NCBI GenBank assembly: GCA_035551935.1
Contig: DASZMJ010000540.1
Coordinates: 1-19,990 of the forward strand
DNA: 19,990 nucleotides
Source of the DNA: DASZMJ01 sp035551935
GTDB taxonomy: Bacteria > Planctomycetota > Planctomycetia > Isosphaerales > Isosphaeraceae
Direction: 5' to 3'
Shown: positions 14,537 to 19,990 of the stretch, one piece after another
Layout: every line of letters begins with the position of its first letter
Numbering within the stretch: the first letter of the stretch is position 1
The notes under the pieces: generated by a model
What the model was told of the DNA's origin: nothing
What the model saw: the letters and a program-made list of their open reading frames with translations, nothing else
Database searches by the model: none
Program-made: the position numbers and the translations under genes

Positions 14537-15463
14537 TCACTCTGCCGGGACCGTCCGGGTTCGGGGCGATGGGCGGTCGGGTCGAAGGGGCTCCGCAGCG
14601 TCGTCGGCGGCGAGCAGCCGCCGGAGGGTGCGGAGGTGGATCGCGTCGAGGTCCTCGCCGGCCTCGGTCCCCTTCGGGGTCTCGAGGACCATCGGGGTCG
14701 CGGCGAAGCGGGGGTCGTTGACGAGCAGTCGGAACGGCTCCAGGCCCATCCGCCCGCGGCCGATCCCGGCGTGGCGGTCGACCCGGCTGCCGCGCTCGCG
14801 GAGGCTGTCGTTGAGGTGCCAGACGCGTACCCGACCTGGGCCGACGGCCCGCTCGATCGCCGCGATCGTCTCATTGTACTGTTCGGCCGGCTCCAGCGGA
14901 TACCCCGCCGCGAACAGGTGGCAGGTGTCGGCACAGATACCCAGGCGCTCGGGCGCGGCCACTTTTTCGAGGATCGCCCCCAGGTGCTCGACTCGGTGCC
15001 CCAGGCAGGTCCCCTGCCCTGCCGTCGTCTCGAGCCAGATCTGAGCCTCCAGGCCCCGGGCCCTCCGGTGGACCTCGTCGATGCCGGCGGCGATCCGTCG
15101 CAGGCCCTCCTCCTCGCCCGAGCCGACGTGCGCGCCGGGATGGGCCACCACCCCGACGATCCCCAACGCCTCGGCCCGCTCCAGCTCGTCGACCATCGCC
15201 GCGATCGATTTCTCCCAAAGCTCGGCGGCCGGGCTGCCGAGGTTGATGAGGTACGAGTTGTGCGCGACCGGCCGCTCGACCCCCGTCGCGGCCAGGGCCG
15301 ACCGGAAGGCCGCGACCCGCGCGTCGTCGATCGGCCGCGCACGCCATTGATTGTTGTTCTTGGTGAACAGTTGGACGGTCGTACCGCCGACCTTCGATGC
15401 CGCGAACACGGCGCGGTCGTGGCCGCCGGCGATCGACATGTGGGCCCCGAACAGCCGTCGCAT
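14537..15463 (-). CDS. nfo: Endonuclease IV, AP endonuclease
   Basis: This is a TIM-barrel trinuclear zinc enzyme that cuts 5' of abasic sites in base excision repair. All nine expected metal ligands are visible at near-canonical numbering: His68 (AHNSYLINL), His108 (AHPGAHVG), Glu145 (LETTAGQG), Asp179 and His182 (ADTCHLFAAGY), His216 (WHLNDS), Asp229 and His231 (SRVDRHAGIG) and Glu261 (LETPKG). It is 308 aa, against about 285 for E. coli; the extra residues are a Pro/Arg-rich tail. The start at 15463 has GGGGAGG upstream. Its stop overlaps a possible GTG start of ppk1 (14537-14540), and the two genes most likely form an operon driven from the 112-base divergent region 15464-15575. Confidence 0.95.
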   Translation of the reverse strand: MRRLFGAHMSIAGGHDRAVFAASKVGGTTVQLFTKNNNQWRARPIDDARVAAFRSALAATGVERPVAHNSYLINLGSPAAELWEKSIAAMVDELERAEALGIVGVVAHPGAHVGSGEEEGLRRIAAGIDEVHRRARGLEAQIWLETTAGQGTCLGHRVEHLGAILEKVAAPERLGICADTCHLFAAGYPLEPAEQYNETIAAIERAVGPGRVRVWHLNDSLRERGSRVDRHAGIGRGRMGLEPFRLLVNDPRFAATPMVLETPKGTEAGEDLDAIHLRTLRRLLAADDAAEPLRPDRPSPRTRTVPAE

Positions 15464-15501
15464 CAAGGCCGCCTCCCCGCGCCGACGGCCCGCCCGGCAC
15501 C

Positions 15502-15531
15502 TTGCCGACGGGCTCCCGACCGGATTAGAAT
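15502..15531 (+). promoter_or_regulatory. Candidate promoter for the small membrane-protein gene
   Basis: TTGCCG (15502-15507), an 18-base spacer and TAGAAT (15526-15531), 45 bases before ATG 15576. The -10 hexamer lies in GATTAGAATC, a near palindrome in the nfo/15576 divergent gap. Confidence 0.45.
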
Positions 15532-15575
15532 CGAACCAGGAATGCCGGTGCCGCCGGGCGGTCGAGGAGACGACC

Positions 15576-16028
15576 ATGGGATGGGTCATCTGGGCGGGGT
15601 TGCTCCCGGTGTGCTTGGTCGCCGGGGCGTTGATCGTCTGGCGCCCCGCGCGGCAGGTCGTCGACGACCTCCGCTTCGACCGCGCCCGCGACCAGTTCCG
15701 CCTCCGCCGCGAGTGGCTCGAGGCCCGCTTCCTCGGCGCCCTCGCCCTGGCCGACCCCGAGGAAGGCGCCCGCTGGGAGGACGCCCGCTGGCACGACGAG
15801 ATCGTCTGGGCCCGCGACCGCCAGACCCGTCGCCTGCTCGCGCTGATCGGCGTCCACTTCGACCCCCTTCCCTTCGACGACGACGCCCGCCACGCCACCG
15901 CCCTCTTCGAGTACCGCAAAGGGCGCTGGCACGCCGACGGCCGCCGCCTCGACCGCGTCCAGCCCGACGAGGCCCTCCTCCGCAGCCCCCGCATCGAGCC
16001 CATCGTCCTGCCGCAACGGCGGGCCTGA
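15576..16028 (+). CDS. Small membrane-anchored hypothetical protein
   Basis: A 150-aa protein starting MGWVIWAGLLPVCLVAGALI: one N-terminal membrane segment (residues 2-22) acts as an uncleaved anchor or signal. The remainder is a charged, Arg/Asp/Trp-rich cytoplasmic-type domain (DDLRFDRARDQFRLRREWLE, then WARDRQTRRLLALIGVHFDP). ATG 15576 has GAGGAG 6 bases upstream, and a good promoter candidate lies in front. It is divergent from nfo and converges on the RraA-like gene 15 bases away. I do not recognise the family; similar short planctomycete proteins are usually unannotated. Confidence 0.75.
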   Translation: MGWVIWAGLLPVCLVAGALIVWRPARQVVDDLRFDRARDQFRLRREWLEARFLGALALADPEEGARWEDARWHDEIVWARDRQTRRLLALIGVHFDPLPFDDDARHATALFEYRKGRWHADGRRLDRVQPDEALLRSPRIEPIVLPQRRA

Positions 16029-16042
16029 AGGCAGAGGGCCCC

Positions 16043-16741
16043 TCATTCGCGGATCTTCGCCTTCGCCTGCGAGCGGAGGCGGATGTATTCCTCGAGGTCG
16101 AAGTCGGGGCGCTTGCAGTAGTCGAGCAGGGGACGCTCCATGCGCTCGACCTCGGCGCAGGCGTCGATGAGGCGGTCGGCGACCTCGATGGGGATGATGC
16201 AGACGCCGTGTTTGTCGGCGTGGATCAGGTCGCCTGGGCGGACCTCGACGCCGGCGAGGTGGACGGGCTTGCCGAAGTCGACCAGGCGGACATAGGCGTG
16301 GCTGACGCAGGGGTTCAGGCCGAAGAGCGGGAAGCCGAGCCCCTGGACCTCGTCCAGGTCGCGCGGGCAGCCGTCGGTGATGTGGCCGACGCAGCCGAGC
16401 TTCCGGTGGATCGTCGCGTTGACCTCGCCGAACTGCGCCCCCAGGCCCGGCGGGTCGTCGAGGTCCTGCCCCACCGCCACCTTCGGCCCCGGCTGCGCGG
16501 CGACGTATCGCAGATAATCCGGCGTGATATCCTCATACTTCTCGGGCGAGTACGTCGCCCTCGTCTGCGACGTCACCGCATACCCCACCATCGGCCCGAG
16601 GTCCGGGAACATGCTCCGGATGCGGTGCGGCAGGAAGCCCAGGTGCCGCTGGCGGACGTTGAAGATCTCGATCGCGTTGGAGATCGTCGGCGTGTTGAAC
16701 CGCTTCAGGGCGTCGAGCTGTTCGTCGGAGAGCGTCGCCAT
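16043..16741 (-). CDS. RraA-like family protein (HMG/CHA aldolase-like)
   Basis: A 232-aa protein of the RraA/demethylmenaquinone-methyltransferase-like fold. The motif region is GEVNATIHRKLGCVGHITDG followed by CPRD: it contains the Gly-Glu pair, the phosphate/substrate loop LGCVGHITDG, and Arg127-Asp128, the substrate- and metal-binding pair of class II HMG/CHA aldolases. The segment HLAGVEVRPGDLIHADKHGV, then CIIPIEVADRL, is also typical. It is probably a metal-dependent aldolase or decarboxylase of small oxo-acids; the RNase E inhibitor role of E. coli RraA should not be assumed. The start at 16741 has GGAG 9 bases upstream; an open frame upstream to 16804 would run into the CACAGAG repeat and is rejected. 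The next gene upstream, sppA, is on the same strand but separated by that repeat. Confidence 0.85.
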   Translation of the reverse strand: MATLSDEQLDALKRFNTPTISNAIEIFNVRQRHLGFLPHRIRSMFPDLGPMVGYAVTSQTRATYSPEKYEDITPDYLRYVAAQPGPKVAVGQDLDDPPGLGAQFGEVNATIHRKLGCVGHITDGCPRDLDEVQGLGFPLFGLNPCVSHAYVRLVDFGKPVHLAGVEVRPGDLIHADKHGVCIIPIEVADRLIDACAEVERMERPLLDYCKRPDFDLEEYIRLRSQAKAKIRE

Positions 16742-16762
16742 GGGGGATGACTCCGGGGAGAG

Positions 16763-16854
16763 TTTGCCGCGGAGGACACAGAGAGCACAGAGAGGAGAAA
16801 ACAAAATATCTTTCTATTTCCTCGTTTCTGTGCCCTCTGTGCCCTCCGTGGCAA
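16763..16854. repeat. CACAGAG-type imperfect inverted repeat
   Basis: The left arm (about 16764-16800: TTGCCGCGGAGGACACAGAG, then repeats of CACAGAG and GGAGAAA) pairs with the right arm (about 16817-16854, TTTCCTC...GTGCCCTCTGTGCCCTCCG). A 16-base AT-rich centre includes AACAAAATATC. Each arm has internal 10-base periodicity (GAG-CACAGAG units). Such elements, read as TEGTEGTE or CPLCPPW peptides, are familiar intergenic repeats in planctomycetes and other bacteria (recalled). It ends 3 bases from the sppA stop and lies 21 bases upstream of the rraA-like start, so it could serve as an mRNA 3' end for sppA. No transposase or target-site duplication is evident. Confidence 0.8.
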
Positions 16855-16857
16855 GGA

Positions 16858-18651
16858 TCATCGGATATCGATTTCGCATGGGCCGATCAGCGCCGCCGGC
16901 TCGGATTCGAGCAGGCGGGCGACGCCGGCGAGGCGGCCGAGGGCGCGGCGGGCGGAGTCGGGGAGGAGGGGGGCGAGGGCGCGGGCCTCGACGTCGCGGT
17001 CCTCGAGCGGGTCGAGCAGCGATTCGAGCAGCGACCTGGGCCTGGGCAGGATGAGCAGCTCGGAGTCCTCGCCGAGGTCGCCCAGCGTCTTCGCGGCGGC
17101 GAGGGCGTCGTCGAGGGTGCCGACCTCGTCGACGAGCCCCAGCTCCTTCGCGCGACGGCCGGTGTAGACGCGGCCGCGGGCGAGCTTCTCGAGGTCGTCG
17201 TACTTCATCTTGCGGCCCTCGGCGGCCTTGGAGACGAACTGCTTGTACGTCTCTTCCATCAGGCGCCGCATGGCGGCCTTCTCGTCGTCGGTGAAGGGCT
17301 TGGTCATCGACAGGAACGTGCCGTTCTTGCCGACGGTGATCGTGTCGGTGGTCACGCCGAGCTTCTCCAGCAGGCCGCCGACGGCGATCTTGCCGCCGAT
17401 GACGCCGATCGAGCCGGTGATCGTCCCCGGCTCGGCGAAGACCTTGTCGGCGCCCATGGAGAGATAATAGCCGCCGGAGGCGGCGTAGTCGGACATGCTG
17501 GCGACGATCGGCTTCTCGATCCGGACGACCTCGCGCCACATCAGGTCGCTGGCCAGGGCGCTGCCGCCGCGGGAGTCGACGCGGAGGACGATCGCCTTGA
17601 CCGTCGGGTCCTTCTCGGCCTCGCGGAGGTGCTGGATCACGGTATCCGAGCCCATCACCGCGTCGCCCAGCAGCGAGCCCGACGACGACTTGCCGGTGCG
17701 GATCAGGCCCGCGGCGTAGATCAGCGCGACCTTCGGCTTCTTCGACGCCGGCTTGCGCAGCCCCTCGCCCGAGAGCATCTGCATCATCTTCATGAAGCCG
17801 GCGAAGCCGCTCAGGTCGGCCATGTCGGACTTCGGCTTGCCGTACTTCGGGTCGAGGCGGACCGCCTTCAGGCCCAGGCCCCTGGCGATCTCGGTCTCGA
17901 GCTGGTCGGGGTATGCGACCCGGTTGACCAGGCCCGCGGCCTTGGCCCCATGGGGCGTGTAGGGGCCGCCGTCGATCAGCTTCTTCGCCTCGTCGCGCGC
18001 GATCCCCTGGCGCCTCGAGATCGCGTCGACCATCTGGTCGTAGTCGTCGGCGAGGATGGCGGTCAGTTCCTCGCGGAAGGCGGGGCTCATCTCGGTCCGG
18101 GTGTAGGGCTCGCCGGCCCCCTTGTACTCGCCCATCTGGAGCATGTCGGCCTTGAGGCCGAGCTTGTCGAACGCCTTCTTGTAGAACGTGACCTCGGCCG
18201 CCAGGCCCTTCAGGAGCAGCCAGCCCCCCTCGGGCATGACGATCTCGTCGGCCGCGGTGGCGACGAGGTAGTCGGCGTTCTCGGCCATCTCGAGCACGGC
18301 GAACGTCTTCTTGCCCGAGCGGCGGAAGTCCTCGATCGCCCTGCGCAGCTCGTAGCCCTTGGCCCAGCCGACCTTCAGGTCGCGGAGCCGGACGACCAGG
18401 CCCTTGACCTCCTTGTCCGCCTTCGCCTTCGCGATCCGGTCGATGATCCCCTTGAGGTTGTCCTTGATCGGCGCCCCGTCGAGGCCCGTCGGCGCGGGGT
18501 CCTCGCCGATCGTCCCCTTGAGGGTCACGTCCATCAGGACCGCCGACGGCTCCGGCTTCGACGGGGCCTTGTCCTTCGACGCGGGCTCATCCGCCCGCGC
18601 GGCGAGGCCGAGCGCGAGCGTCAGAGTGATGGTGGCGAACGGGCGATTCAT
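16858..18651 (-). CDS. sppA: Signal peptide peptidase SppA, S49 family, tandem-domain type
   Basis: This membrane-associated serine protease degrades cleaved signal peptides. A hydrophobic N-terminus (MNRPFATITLTLALGLAARA) serves as a signal peptide or anchor. Two S49 domains follow: the N-terminal one carries the catalytic Lys177 (QMGEYKGAGEPYTRTEMS), the C-terminal one the nucleophile Ser392 (DYAASGGYYLSMGADKV). Spacing and length (597 aa) resemble the E. coli 67K form (Lys209, Ser409, 618 aa). Other motifs are RVDSRGGSALASDLMW and TGSIGVIGGKIAVGGLL. The start at 18651 is chosen because of the signal peptide and the strong promoter 50 bases upstream; the frame stays open for 660 bases further upstream but that DNA is repeat and promoter sequence. 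The stop nearly touches the CACAGAG repeat. Confidence 0.93.
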   Translation of the reverse strand: MNRPFATITLTLALGLAARADEPASKDKAPSKPEPSAVLMDVTLKGTIGEDPAPTGLDGAPIKDNLKGIIDRIAKAKADKEVKGLVVRLRDLKVGWAKGYELRRAIEDFRRSGKKTFAVLEMAENADYLVATAADEIVMPEGGWLLLKGLAAEVTFYKKAFDKLGLKADMLQMGEYKGAGEPYTRTEMSPAFREELTAILADDYDQMVDAISRRQGIARDEAKKLIDGGPYTPHGAKAAGLVNRVAYPDQLETEIARGLGLKAVRLDPKYGKPKSDMADLSGFAGFMKMMQMLSGEGLRKPASKKPKVALIYAAGLIRTGKSSSGSLLGDAVMGSDTVIQHLREAEKDPTVKAIVLRVDSRGGSALASDLMWREVVRIEKPIVASMSDYAASGGYYLSMGADKVFAEPGTITGSIGVIGGKIAVGGLLEKLGVTTDTITVGKNGTFLSMTKPFTDDEKAAMRRLMEETYKQFVSKAAEGRKMKYDDLEKLARGRVYTGRRAKELGLVDEVGTLDDALAAAKTLGDLGEDSELLILPRPRSLLESLLDPLEDRDVEARALAPLLPDSARRALGRLAGVARLLESEPAALIGPCEIDIR

Positions 18652-18707
18652 CGGAAAGGCAACTCCGTTGCGATGGGTCGGTCGGGGCCGGACGGGTGGC
18701 CCCGGCA

Positions 18708-18737
18708 AGTCTAGGCGTCGGCCGCGACGGCTGTCAA
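18708..18737 (-). promoter_or_regulatory. Strong sigma-70 promoter for sppA
   Basis: On the minus strand: consensus TTGACA (18732-18737), an 18-base spacer, TAGACT (18708-18713). The expected start of transcription is near 18701, leaving a 50-nt leader before ATG 18651. The perfect -35 in a 70% GC region is hard to explain by chance. Confidence 0.65.
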
Positions 18738-18800
18738 TCGCGGCAGGAGCATCGACGACCCCGCCCCGACGCCCGGCGCGGCCGACGCCGTCCGCTCGCG

Positions 18801-19020
18801 CGACGTGAACCAAAGTGGCCGGTGGGTTCGTTCGGTGGGCGTGGGGCTGGGGCCGAGGCGATCGTTCGGTTCGTTCCGCGCCGAGGGCGTCCCACCTCCA
18901 ACATCCATGATCCAGTCCCGATCGATCCTTGCATCTTCTCCATTCCTCCCAATGTTGGGTTCGTTCGGCGCCGACGGGCCGGAATTGGGTTCGTTTTTTC
19001 CGGCGCGGCCCGCGAAGTGG
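18801..19020. repeat. GGTTCGTTC-core degenerate repeat, copy A
   Basis: This unit begins GACGTGAACCAAAGTGGCCG at 18802 and holds GGTTCGTT cores at 18825, 18868, 18958 and 18988. A middle part contains CCCACCTCCAACATCCATGA. The order of parts is the same as in copy B (19072-19275), though spacing differs. Read on the minus strand each core gives RNEP/ERT peptides. It is intergenic, between the sppA promoter and queD. Confidence 0.7.
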
Positions 19021-19071
19021 CTTCGTTTCGCGCCGGCGCGGCCATCCCCTCGTCACCCCGGCACTTCCACG

Positions 19072-19275
19072 GGACGTGAACGAAAGTGGTCGGTCGGTTC
19101 GTTCCGTGAGGGCATCGCTCGGGGCCCGCGACGGCTCCGTCTCGTGCCGACGACCCCCAACCTCCAACCCCAGTAACCCATCCCCCATTTCCGATAAAGC
19201 CATCCCACGCCCCCCATGTTCGGTTCGTTCGCGCGATCCCGGGCCGAGCTTGGGTTCGTTCCGCGCCGAGGGTCG
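19072..19275. repeat. GGTTCGTTC-core degenerate repeat, copy B
   Basis: It starts GGACGTGAACGAAAGTGGTC (19072) and holds cores at 19096, 19222 and 19253, with a middle part CCCCCAACCTCCAACCCCAG. The last core (GGTTCGTTCCGCGCCGAGG) is identical over 19 bases to that at 18868 in copy A. A variant core, GGCTTCGTTTCGCGCCGG, lies between the two copies at 19019. Confidence 0.7.
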
Positions 19276-19522
19276 CCGGAGGATTGCGATCGACTTCGGG
19301 TGCCCCATCATTCGCCCCCGGTCCGCGCACGGTCCCCCTCCCGCGGGCGGGCCGCTTACCTATACCAGTTGGAATCCCGGCCAGGAACCGGCGGGAATTC
19401 TCCGCGATGGGCGAACTTTTCCGGAATCGGTCCGACCCGGCGTCCGAACGGGTCAGGACAGGTTGACGGCGGCCCTACACTTCCCGTGGGATTCCACCGA
19501 CCGCCTGGGGGCCCGTCGCGCC
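19276..19522. other. Upstream region of queD, no clear element
   Basis: Between the repeat and the queD start I see no gene and no convincing promoter. TTGACG at 19463 has no -10 at a workable distance, and TATACC near 19362 lacks a -35. The promoter is probably unresolved by eye, or lies in this region. Confidence 0.3.
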
Positions 19523-19966
19523 ATGTATCGGGTGACGCGCGAGATCGAGTTCTGCTACGGCCACCGGCTCCTGAACTACGACGGCAAGTGCCGCCACCTG
19601 CACGGCCACAACGGCCGCGCCGTCATCACGCTGGCGGCGCCGGGCCTCGATGCGCGGGGCATGCTCGTGGACTTCGGCGAGATCAAGCGCCACGTCCAGC
19701 GCTGGATCGACGAGAACCTCGACCACAACATGCTCCTGCACCGCGACGACCCGATCCTCCCCCTGCTCCGCGACCGCGGCGAGCGCGTCTTCGTCATGGA
19801 CGTCAACCCCACCGCCGAGAACATCGCCCGCCTCATCTTCGACCACGCCGCCGCCGCCGGCCTGCCCATCGTCGAGGTGCTCCTCTGGGAGACGCCGAAC
19901 TGCCACGCGGCGTATCGGGGAGGAAGAAGGGGGTTATCCGCAGATGACGCAGATGAAGAAAGATGA
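19523..19966 (+). CDS. queD: 6-carboxytetrahydropterin synthase / PTPS family
   Basis: A T-fold enzyme acting on dihydroneopterin triphosphate; in bacteria usually QueD of the queuosine/7-deazaguanine pathway. The zinc ligands are His14 (CYGHRL), His27 and His29 (CRHLHGHN). The catalytic Cys23 forms C-x3-HGH; Asp67-His68 (NLDHNMLL) is the relay pair and Glu123 (WETPNCHAAYR) binds the pterin. The core ends at about Arg132, where homologues normally stop. Here 15 more residues (GGRRGLSADDADEER) follow, the last of them encoded by the inverted-repeat element beginning near 19934. The total is 147 aa. ATG 19523 is chosen from the family's MYRVTREIEF start; GGGGG about 11 bases upstream is a weak ribosome site. 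No other que gene is in the window, so PTPS subtype is not settled by context. Confidence 0.88.
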   Translation: MYRVTREIEFCYGHRLLNYDGKCRHLHGHNGRAVITLAAPGLDARGMLVDFGEIKRHVQRWIDENLDHNMLLHRDDPILPLLRDRGERVFVMDVNPTAENIARLIFDHAAAAGLPIVEVLLWETPNCHAAYRGGRRGLSADDADEER

Positions 19967-19990
19967 AAAATTTTAAATTAATTTCATCTT
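19934..19990. repeat. ATCCGCAGAT-type inverted repeat, truncated by the window edge
   Basis: TTATCCGCAGATGACGCAGA followed by TGAAGAAAGATGAAA forms the left arm. The AT-rich centre is AATTTTAAATTAA, and the right arm starts TTTCATCTT (19982-19990), pairing exactly with AAGATGAAA (19960-19968). The rest of the right arm lies beyond the window. The element supplies the last codons and stop of queD. It has the same architecture as the 16763-16854 repeat but a different sequence. Confidence 0.7.

Noticed and set aside
12663..15044. A 793-codon plus-strand open frame
   Set aside because: It is antisense to ppk1 and nfo, whose catalytic residues are all conserved. The product is low-complexity Asp/Val/Gly-rich.
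16742..16804. N-terminal extension of the RraA-like protein (CALCVLRGK)
   Set aside because: The residues are a translation of the CACAGAG repeat; GGAG precedes the ATG at 16741.
18801..19275. CRISPR array
   Set aside because: The repeated core is short, spacing is irregular, the units are degenerate, and no cas gene is present.
18652..19311. 220-residue N-terminal extension of SppA
   Set aside because: The frame is open, but it crosses a near-consensus promoter and the GGTTCGTTC repeats. SppA starts naturally with its signal peptide at 18651.

Overview
The window reads as chromosomal DNA from a high-GC planctomycete, most likely of the Isosphaeraceae type. This is inferred from the roughly 70% GC composition, a PEP-CTERM exosortase substrate, an adjacent protein with an N-terminal LEGRRL-type motif, a large PQQ-type beta-propeller protein, an 'NAVTHGL' protein, and intergenic repeats of kinds I recall from planctomycete genomes. 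No rRNA, tRNA, CRISPR array, transposase or phage gene was seen.

Layout. Positions 1-1017 hold the end of a planctomycete-type hypothetical gene. Next come a secreted beta-propeller protein (1301-3202) and purH (3296-4903), separated by a very strong hairpin. 5108-6608 carries two exported or surface-type proteins: a PEP-CTERM protein and an LEGRRL-motif protein with a Thr/Pro linker. 6752-8842 is the most accessory-looking part. It has a stand-alone HsdR_N-type PD-(D/E)xK nuclease of visibly lower GC, a small DUF7660-like reading frame without a normal start codon, and an AbiEii-like nucleotidyltransferase, all co-directional. A membrane protein with a zinc ribbon lies convergent to them (8858-9634).

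10108-12218 holds a GDP-sugar epimerase/reductase and an NsrR-like Rrf2 regulator with three cysteines and a good promoter. Just downstream is a secreted CxxCH haem-binding protein (Tll0287-like) that is broken by a frameshift in a GC run. On the minus strand, nfo (endonuclease IV) and ppk1 (polyphosphate kinase) overlap or nearly overlap and probably form an operon. A small membrane-anchored hypothetical gene is transcribed divergently from nfo. Then follow an RraA-like gene and sppA (signal peptide peptidase), both on the minus strand and separated by a CACAGAG-type imperfect inverted repeat.

The last 1.3 kb contain the sppA promoter, a degenerate two-copy repeat built on a GGTTCGTTC core, and a queD/PTPS gene. 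The C-terminal codons of queD run into a second inverted-repeat element, which is cut off by the window edge.

Most genes are housekeeping or typical planctomycete genes. The best candidates for something less described are the nuclease/DUF7660-like/nucleotidyltransferase cassette, the repeat families (including their entry into coding sequence), and the NsrR-haem protein pair. All family assignments come from reading motifs by eye; no database search was run.
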